Shown here piece by piece: positions 55,283 to 64,000 of a stretch of DNA of 64,000 bases. The stretch lies in NCBI GenBank assembly GCA_965644295.1, contig CBFFRP010000288.1, positions 310,001 to 374,000 on the forward strand, in the 5' to 3' direction. The position numbers were made by a program, and so were the translations under genes. How positions within the stretch are numbered: position 1 is the first letter of the stretch; each line of letters begins with the position of its first letter. Source of the DNA: Paraphysomonas bandaiensis. Taxonomy: Eukaryota; Chrysophyceae. Below the pieces are notes generated by a model. The model was not told the DNA's origin. It saw only the letters and a program-made list of their open reading frames with translations, and ran no database searches.

Positions 55283-57300
55283 ATGGAAGAAGTAAGTTAT
55301 GTTAATGGTGAGTAACTTATGTTGATAATTTTATATGTAGGGCGATCGTTCCGCTAGAAGGAATAACACTGTCCGACAAGGTGATATTATTTTGACCGAA
55401 TATACACTTGTATCTCATGTTTATACCTTATAATTTAACGTTTTTCAGCCGCGAACCCTGATGAGGTATGTTTTTATATATCTCCCTATTCCCGAATGAA
55501 ATATAATTGCGTCTGAATACAGAGGACGGATATATCTGATAGTATACGCAATATAACGATTGACGAGAGAAGTGGATCGGGGACAGAGCAGAAGCCTGCA
55601 GTAAGTGTAGCATTTTGATTGGAAAATATAGTTCACATTCTTATTTAGGGCAGTCGTCGATCCGCGTCTACTACAAAGACCAATGGAACAGACGACAAGT
55701 CCGTAAAATCACATTACTAATCTATTTCTTTTTTAAGCTTCTAATTTAGGAAAGATGGGAAATCGGAAACAATTAACTACGACGCGCAGCGAATGGTTGG
55801 TCACGGGTCCTTCGGGGCGGTGTTCCAAGCTAAAGTTGTGGAAACTAATGAAGTTGTAGCTATTAAGAAAGTATTACAGGATCGTAGATTTAAAAATAGG
55901 GAGCTTCAGATAATGCGACAATTGTCGAAGCAACCCCACCCATATATTGTTATACTAAAGCATTACTTTGTAAGCAAGGGATCTAAGGCAGATGAGGTAT
56001 TAATTATCACATGCTGTTGTCATGTATTATTGGGCTTGCTATTGATGCCAAATAGTAAATCTACGCCTTATGTGTGTGTGTTCACAATAATCATACTATG
56101 TCTACAGGTGTACTTGAACCTAGTACTGGAGTATATTCCAGAGACTGTTTACTCGGTTGCTAAAATGTTCAGTCGAGCCAAAGAGTCGATGCCTATACTA
56201 TCAATCAAGATCTACATGTACCAACTTTCTCGTGCACTCGCACACATACACGGCATGGGGATTTGCCACCGGTATAGATTTACGTATTAAATGAATAAAC
56301 TTTACAGTAATGTATCTGTTGTAGTGATATTAAGCCTCAAAACTTGTTAGTGGATCCTGCCAGACAAGTTCTGAAGCTTTGTGATTTTGGGTCAGCCAAG
56401 ACGCTGGTAAAGGGAGAGCCGAATGTGGCGTATATATGTTCGAGGTCCGTGTGCTGTTTGGTGATGTATTGTTGAACTATTGCAAATAAGTGTTCATGTA
56501 TGAAACTCTCGGACATATTTACTTATATATAAAATTCTAATTTCACGCAAATACAGATATTATCGAGCCCCTGAGCTAATTTTTGGGTCAACCGACTACA
56601 GTACTGCCATTGACGTGTGGTCAGAAGGGTGTGTCTTAGCTGAACTTTTGATCGGATCTCCTCTCTTCCCAGGAAGTTCGGGCGTAGACCAATTGGTTGA
56701 AATTATCAAGGTAGGGTTTCGCCTGTTGGTTCATTTTTCTATGTGACTGTATGATGTTCAATAATGGCCTCAAACTGCATCTTCAGGTCCTTGGTACCCC
56801 AACTCGAGAGGAGCTAAACGAGATGAACCCTAATTATCAGGAGTTTAAGTTCCCACAGATACGTGCTGTACCTTGGGGTTCTGTGTTTAAACCGGGCACT
56901 CCGCCTGAGGCCATGGAGCTCACCAGCAGACTGCTGGCATACAAGCCGCACAACAGAATCTTAGCGATTGAGGTACGTTTTGCACTATTGTAATTAACAC
57001 AGGCACTAATGATGGATGCAGTCGTGTGCGCATCCCTTTTTTGATGAGATCCGCAATCCCAACACTCTTCTTCCTGATGGATCAAAAATTTCTACTCAAA
57101 CTGAATTGTTTGAGTTCACTGAGGAAGAACTTGTTTTATCACCACAGATGGCCCAGACCCTCACTCCTGCCCATATCCTGGAGGCACGAGCCGCGGCGGG
57201 GCCAGGAGATGTGAAGCAATCAGCAGGAACTGGAAACGAGGCCGCAACCGCTCCTGTCCCGTCTGCATCAGAGGGAGGAAGTGTGGAAGCTACAAAGTGA
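55283..57300 (+). CDS. GSK3: Glycogen synthase kinase 3
   Basis: Eleven exons: 55283-55291, 55341-55380, 55449-55465, 55523-55600, 55649-55698, 55750-55996, 56108-56271, 56325-56444, 56557-56710, 56787-56972, 57022-57300 (447 aa). The 5' exons are tiny and encode a polar N-terminal tail. Kinase motifs are [45 protein letters not shown], and [20 protein letters not shown] with the activation-loop tyrosine of GSK3. [14 protein letters not shown] has Glu where most GSK3 proteins have Ala. C-terminal parts are [20 protein letters not shown], and [15 protein letters not shown]3 is a constitutively active kinase for primed substrates. The long Ala/Pro/Glu-rich C-terminal tail (from about residue 395) is not conserved. 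The first exon is the least certain. Confidence 0.92.
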
Positions 57301-59712
57301 ATTGACGTTCGTAATACAGCAACTTTATAAATTGATTTGCCTCATGCAACAATTGATTTGTGAACAGTTAAAATATAATGGGTCTTAGTATACGACATGA
57401 GTTATGAGAACGTGGAAAATGCGTTAGTATCAGAATGCGCCTGTCGTGCTGCTTTTGTTGACTTTAACTTTACTACAGTATGCGCTTAAGTAATAACTAT
57501 ATATTGAAAGTCTTATTATATAGCAATAGGCGTTTAAAACTTGTACCAATATAGTGGCTAGTTGAATGCTAGATATACTAGTTAGACCTCTACCCATAAC
57601 TAATCAGCACAAATTCTATTATCCTACTATTTAGCGCTACAGAAGCTGCTTGTGCGTCGCCGCAAGCACCAAGGTGCGACCAGTAATAACTATTATAATA
57701 GGTAAAGAGTTATAAGTATGCGATAGGTATTCAATATTCTATATATGCAGTCAGCCATTACACCATTACTGATAGATTAAAATTGAAGTGCATATAATAG
57801 AATGAAATGCTTATGTTAAATATTTCTACACCAGGTATATGCCGCATTGGTTAGACGGTTAGACCTTATTACAATAACCTCATTGATCAGGAACGCGTAG
57901 CAATATGCGGGCGATACTTGTAATATTGACTACTTTAAATTAGTATATTATCCGGATCAGGCGCGTCAGCAACCACTTTAAATTGGTTCAATACTATATC
58001 TCCAACGGAGAGTTGCAGAGGTGCAAGATGCACCCCATCTCTTTACATGCATATCTGTGATTTCATACAATAAGGTTTAAATAAATCAAGATGCTTGAAT
58101 TCTTTAAAATGCCAATAGCCTTGTTTTGAATTTTTAGACCAACCATAATATTTTGCAGCTATTAATCCACTACTTCAGAACACATTCAGTCCGCGTTTGT
58201 CAATTGCAGAGAGATATATAGTCTACGTTAAGTTATTTGCTTTTTGCACTTCTGTAAGTCGAGTACACCAAATTAAATCAATGCTACTAGAGCGTATTAG
58301 CTATGCTATATCCTATAAGGTATATAGTTAATCTAATTTACACTAGATTTACTCAAAGTCTTGAAAACTTTCATGTTTATTAAAGTGCAGTGGTATTCGA
58401 AATAAACAACTGGCTAGGTTCTCTAGCCAAAAGAGAGACAACATCCACTGCCATCTCGAAATATATTCTGGCCAGCTAAATAGCTGTACGTAGCATAACA
58501 TCTACAGCGCAATTCTATGTTTCGAATTCCCTCTGATAGCCCCCCCGGATGTTATATCCATACGCTTTACATATCCACAGTGTTGTTCTGATTCCGTTTT
58601 CTGACTAGCGAATCTATGCACTATAAATAACGCTGGCACTCTTGTCTTGAAACTGGAAAAAATAAATTAAAATCGCAGTGAGAATAGTTTATATCAGTAG
58701 TGTGTGGACCTGTATTCCAAAAAACTCATGGTCTGTTGCCAGTTCTGTATATTTTTAAATTTATTTATTAATATTCGTAAGTATTTGTATTGTAGTGAAG
58801 AGCTCGATAGTCAATTTTGTAGACGGTATAATAAGAATCTCCCCACCACTGCGATACAGTTAGTCTCCTTGTCTTCTTGTCAGATATTCATCAAATTGTA
58901 ACCCTCATAACATGTCTGTCATTATTACAAATCTATTGATATAACGTGTATTGTAGTAGTTCATATGATCAGTACAGATGAAATATGTATACATAACTGC
59001 TGTATATGTAGTAGTAGAGGAATAGGATCCGATCCTAAGTCTCTCCTTAACACCTAATCATCGGCACCATACACACTATAGTATTTTGTTGATAATTCGG
59101 AGATATTATTCGAAATGGTGAATGATTTGATGTGTGTGTACTCTATGTGGACTATAAATAACTACTTGACTTTCAAGAGTAGAAGTTGTCAGAAATTTGT
59201 TATTTTTAGATTTCAGCAGTTAAAAACTATATTTTTCTATTGCAACTTACACGTAAAATACCAAAATATATTTCGTTTTCTTAAAACTCCAGTTTTCTTG
59301 AAAGCATAATACGGTAGGTCTACAGTACGTAGTATGTATCTACTAGGGGAGTATCACTTCGCAAATGATAACGACGACCCCACAGGCGTCACAAGAAGTA
59401 CGATGGATAGTACGTTGGTTTCATAGGGATGAGGACATTAACTAGTGTATATATACCATACAGCAGTAAATACTTCAGCCCACTAGTAAGGATCATACAT
59501 AATCCTGTAGACGTTACTGGTGTGGTGGGATATTACGAAGTTTGTTTACACTTCATTAATAAGTGAAAATAAAAATGAAGTGAAAAAAAGTGTGATAAAG
59601 TTGAAGTATATGAAATTATAGACGTATTTATATATGCTTATATCGAATGGACATATAGGTACATCTCTGTATATTAACTATAAGCACTTATTGTGATATT
59701 TAATACACATAT
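57301..59712. other. 2.4-kb intergenic region without recognisable gene
   Basis: AT-rich DNA between GSK3 and the Dispatched-like gene. I looked for short exons, tRNA box-B motifs and transposon ends and found none that hold up. The scattered small frames (for example 58704-58901) have no protein-like pattern. Confidence 0.55.
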
Positions 59713-62700
59713 ATGACCTCTAAGTCCCAGAAAATGAGCAATAAGAAACAATGGATATATGGTGTTACCAAAGTAATGGCATATCACCCTATTCGTGTGT
59801 GTTCATGCTGTTTTTTAGTCATATTATTAATGGTTATAGTGGTAATTCAGTTTGGTTATGCTAGAATGAGTCCCTCATCAGATTATGCTTGGACAATTTC
59901 ATCTACAGAAGAATCTGAAAACTCTGATGCTTTAAATGATGCAAAAGATGATGTGGATCAGTTAAATACTCGAACAGGAGCACAAACACAAGCGTATGAT
60001 GATAAATTCTTTTTTCTGCATTCTGTTAAGAATAAAGCAGACATATATACTGCAGAGAATTTACTTGATATGTGTCATATTGAAACTAGTATTGCACTTG
60101 ATCCGGAATATCCAAATTTTTGTGTGCTGGATAAGGAAGGAGTATGTACACTTCCATCGACTTCTATTGTGGTTCACTTTTATGAGTTTCATAATATCTC
60201 TCAGTGGAGTTGTTATCTTCTCTCTGAATCTGTTGTCGAGCAGAAACGTAACCAACTTTACACTGCGATGCAAACTCCAGAGGGCCAGGAAAAGTATGGA
60301 TACTGGTTGAGTAAAGATGCAGTTAAGAGGGGATACTCAACTAAAGCTCAGAGCATATGGCTAGTGGGGGCACCTTTGTTAGGCTATGATGCACTGTCTT
60401 CTAAAGAGGATGAACAGGTACCTTCCGTTACAACAAATGCTACTGTATGAGGCAATCAACTACTTTTTCTTACTGCTACCTAGATATTACCATGTACTAG
60501 AATATGAGTGTCGTATTTCATGTTCAGTGGCTGTCTATTACGATGCGCGTTGCACAAATGGTTTTGTAATTTTGTGTTGAAATATTTAGGATGAGAAGTA
60601 TCGTGACTTCTTCACTGGATCTGATGGTGCAATAGATGGTGTGGAAGAAACTCTGCTTGACTTTTTCGACCTCTATGCTAGTACTGATGGGTTGTTTTCA
60701 TATTACCCGTCACCTTACTTGTCTTCTGTGTCGGAAGGACAAATTGAGGAGAAGTGGTTTAGTGGATGGAATGTGCAAAATGAAAACTCGCGCCTTATTA
60801 CAACTGATCTTTTGTTTTCCATGTTCAGCATTTTGTTTGTGCTGTTTTGGCTTTATGTCCACACCAAATCACTCATAATCGCTCTTGCGGCAATGTATAT
60901 GATATTCTGCTCCATCCCCTGCAGTTTACTGATTTATAAGGCAGTATACAACATCCCCTTCTTTTCTGAATTGCATATTTTGGTGTTGTACATCGTCCTC
61001 GGTGTGGGCGCAGATGATGTTTTTGTTCTTGTTGATTCCTGGAAACAAACAGCTAATATATATGAGGGGGATATATCTAATGGGCGGGATCGCGAACTAA
61101 CCCACAAAAGACTGCAGCACTGTTATGAGGTACGAACTTCTCGCGATTCTATATATCTATTTTCCTGTTTGTGATGATGTTTGTTCTATAGCATACAATA
61201 TCTACCGTTTTCAACACCAGTTTTACAACTGCTGCTGCCTTTATTGCAACTGGATTTTCTCCCCTTATGCCGATTGCCACATTTGGATGGTTCGCCGCGA
61301 CTTGTATCGTTCTCAACTTCATTTTTGTGGTCAGTCTGATGCCTCCAGTTGTTGTAATTTCCGAGATGTACTGCAGTCGGTGGTTCACATGTTCGGTCAT
61401 TGGTAGAATGGCTGTTAGTAAGACAGACCCTGAGGACGAAGGTATTTGTACAAACAGCCAAATCCAAGATGACAAGAACAGGGATTCCAACGTAGCAATC
61501 AATGAAGACAGTAAAGCTGTTCTGGGAGATTCTGGTAGTGAAAATCATGCATCTAGTGTAGAGTCGAAGGGAATTGCTATGGTCCAAAACTACAACGGTG
61601 GGCCCGTATTGGGGTCACCCATCGACAGTCCGGAAGGTAAGATGGAGCCGTTGTCACCATCTTTTACTGAGGGACAGCTCCACAATGGCGATGTAGAGGC
61701 GGACGGTATGTCTAATAAAGAACCGAATGAAACAACAAGCTATACTACACAGGTCCTTGGTAGCAAATCCCCAATAGTTGATATCTACATTAGCGTCATC
61801 GAAGCCAATGTGCCTTTAGGAAATGGCAAGCGAGTCCCCATCGTAGCAATTATTTTGGCTTTAGGACTGTTTATATTTGGTGTTATTGGTGCAATGTATG
61901 GACTGCAGCTTAGGCCACCTACTGAAATTGAAGAATGGTTTCCTAATAAACATATGTACAACTTGGCCCGGAAGTCCTTGCTGAATGATTTTTTGGGTGC
62001 GGATGATTCTGCTTATGAAACTGTGACTTTCACATTCGGTATAGAGGGAATTGACCGAGGATCATTCGACATATACAAGCCAGATGAAAATCGTGGTGAT
62101 GCGAAATTTGATTCCAACTGGAATCTTGCACAGCCTGCGTGTCAGAGAGCCATGGTTCAGATGTGTGACGACATTGGAACGTTCGAATGTCGATCGGAGG
62201 CTTGTAAACCAACCAAGAGAGTGGCCCGGGAAAATACCACAGAGTGCTTCATGAAAGATTTTCGTGTGTGGGCGCAGAGTGTTCATGGTGAATATACATA
62301 TAATATGTCGGAAAGTCGCTTTTACTCGGCATTAATGGAATTTCGGGAAGAAGAAACTCAACGTTACAGTGTGTTTTCTGACTGGCAGGAAGCAATCGGG
62401 TTCATTGGTGGCGAGCTAAAATTTGGAAGCGTAATATTCACTTCAACTATGGATAGCCGATCTTCTATGCAGCACAAACAAGAGGTAGTTCGTCGATTGG
62501 ATGCACTGGTCAAGAAAGTGAAGAATTATGGTGAATGTAATGAATGCGACTGCAGCAGCCTCATGTATACCGGCGAGGGTGCATTCGTGTGGATGAGATC
62601 TGAGGAAGGAATCGTGAAAGGGTTTTATCAAGGCTTGTCGATTGCTTTTCCGGTAGCATTCCTCGTGTTACTATGTGCTACTGGAAACATTATCATTGCG

Positions 62701-63222
62701 ACGTACGCTATTATGACAGTTTTTTTCATTGTGTTTGGGGTTCTAGGATTTATCAATTATTCAATGAATTGGCATCTGGGTATTGCTGAAAGTATAGCTG
62801 GCATCATCATTATCGGCTTTTCAGTTGATTATACGGTCCATTTGGGGCATATGTATAATGATGCTGAGCCGAATGGCTTTCATGATAGAAAAAGTAAATT
62901 TGAAATGACCAGTCGTGTTTTGCTGCTAACTGTAATTGGTGGAGCAATCACCACAATTGGAGCGGGGGTATTTATGTTTCCCTGTCAATTAATATTCTTC
63001 AATAAAATGGCGGTCCTAATAGTAGCCACTATATTATTCAGCTGGGTGTACGCCCTGGGTTTCTTTATGTCGCTGCTGTATCTGGTTGGCCCGGAAGGTG
63101 CTACGGGGAGCATACCCGTTGCAGTTGCGAAGCTGCGGATATATTTTGATGAGAATCGCGGTATAGGAGAAGCGAAAATTAGCCCCTTCTCTTCTGACCA
63201 TGGACAGAAAAGTTCGTCGTAG
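59713..63222 (+). CDS. Dispatched-like RND transporter with sterol-sensing-type bundle
   Basis: Three exons, 59713-60417, 60590-61129, 61192-63222 (1,091 aa). One membrane segment lies at the N terminus (CCFLVILLMVIVVIQFGYAR). Next come a lumenal domain and a five-helix bundle with ELHILVLYIVLGVGADDVFV LVDSW: the GADD motif followed by D-x-W is diagnostic of Dispatched within the RND/Patched superfamily. A long cytosolic Ser/Glu-rich loop (residues about 480-600) separates the halves. The second half repeats helix, lumenal domain (with CNECDCSSL) and a bundle containing IAESIAGIIIIGFSVDYTVH, the paired SVD(Y/F)xVH motif. Animal Dispatched uses the cation gradient to release lipid-modified Hedgehog. 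Here a lipid or sterol transporter is inferred; the substrate is unknown. Confidence 0.85.
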
Positions 63223-64000
63223 AAATCCCCGTAGCCAAGTTTGCTTTACATACACTTATGATTGGATAGTATTGTGTATATATATCCTCTCTACGTAATA
63301 TGCACTCCACAGTGTGGTTTTTCTAGTCGAGTTACATGGGCTGCAATGTATGTACACGTTGCAGTGAAACCACAGTATTACAGTATAGTATAATCATAAC
63401 CTTAAATTCATTATTATCTTCCTAGTGGTATCGGCACATATACACGAGTTTTGTTTAGAGTCTCTCTTTCCATTTACTAGTAAACAAGTTCTCAATACAG
63501 TGGGCGATGGGCGACCATTCGAACAAATTTGGACTACTATACTCTTGGAGTGCCCTCCTACTATGCTTGTGTTACACCCCATTCCGACAGTGTGGCCATA
63601 GCGTAGACTCGCTGACACAGCACATATAACAACAAGATTTTACGCTGATGCTACGCTAGCTATCACTCACGTTCACCAACTTAACCCAATAGATCGCGCA
63701 CAGACTCTGTGAGCGCCACTGTACTGCTACATTCTTGTTCGCCTTCTCCAAGAATACGAGGGATTTCTCAAAACTATGCATGCATATGTATCAAATCGAG
63801 CATATTTAACGGGCACCTTCAATACGCCATCTAGGGAGGTGAGATGAGACAACATATATAGGTAGTGAATGTATTATTATGTGAATGTATTGGATGAATT
63901 ACCTCTTGTCACATAACTTGTCGTGTAAAAATCTAGCCAAAGAAATAAAAATTTCATTATCTACATTTATTAATTGATGGCTAGGTGAATACCATATCCC
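63223..64000. other. 3' flank with a diverged family A element fragment
   Basis: Non-coding. From about 63576 the sequence CCCCATTCCGACAGTGTGGCC, followed by ATAGATCGCGCACAGACTCT, resembles the left end and interior of the family A MITE. No right end is recognisable before the window stops. Confidence 0.5.

Noticed and set aside
57838-57900. Possible tRNA (GCCGCATTGGTTAGACGGTTAGACC)
   Set aside because: It lacks a box B (GGTTCGANTCC) at the right distance and cannot be folded into a cloverleaf by eye.

Overview
This window is nuclear DNA of a eukaryote, almost certainly a unicellular flagellate. The genes carry short GT-AG introns (about 20 to 110 nt), there is a Ty1/copia-type LTR element and several small inverted-repeat transposons, and one gene encodes a CFAP157-like ciliary coiled-coil protein. 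Non-coding DNA is AT-rich and full of (ATGT)n tracts. A Dispatched-like RND protein and a gamma-synergin-like protein would fit a relative of animals and fungi, but I cannot place the organism from the sequence alone. Gene names rest on protein patterns I recognise; no search was run.

Layout. 1-6.4 kb: the 3'-truncated end of a SELENOS/VIMP-like gene (minus) abutted by a 301-bp tandem array, then a five-exon synergin-gamma-like gene (plus). 6.4-10.4 kb: non-coding DNA with small transposons and decayed fragments. 10.4-12.6 kb: CFAP157-like gene. 12.9-17.4 kb: a hAT-like inverted-repeat element swollen by a near-perfect 1,937-bp tandem duplication. 17.6-25.4 kb: mitochondrial ribosomal protein bL12m and a 14-exon VPS15/PIK3R4 gene, both minus. 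26-27.7 kb: a TKL-type kinase. 28.3-30.5 kb: an internally deleted copia element with flanking 5-bp target duplication.

30.8-36.1 kb holds the most unusual locus. A gene for a KH + staphylococcal-nuclease-like + NYN protein sits in the loop of a large inverted repeat whose two arms each carry a copy of a Cys-rich gene. 36.6-45.2 kb: a small unknown protein, an SLC35A-type nucleotide-sugar transporter, an F-box protein with a chromo-barrel-like C terminus, an unrecognised five-exon gene, a seven-exon SPCS3 signal peptidase subunit gene, and a MATE transporter. The last two multi-exon genes had to be assembled by hand from very short exons.

45.8-52.1 kb is a young duplicated zone: an inverted pair of C2H2 zinc-finger ORFs, then a 2.4-kb tandem duplication carrying two copies each of a small Cys-rich protein gene and of a tail-anchored coiled-coil gene whose 11-residue repeat differs in number between the copies. 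52.2-63.2 kb: SDHAF2, a mitochondrial 2Fe-2S ferredoxin-like protein, GSK3 kinase, and a three-exon Dispatched-like RND transporter.

The genes do not form one pathway. ER functions (SELENOS, SPCS3), endosome and trafficking functions (VPS15, synergin) and mitochondrial functions (bL12m, SDHAF2, ferredoxin) are interspersed, as is usual in a eukaryotic chromosome.
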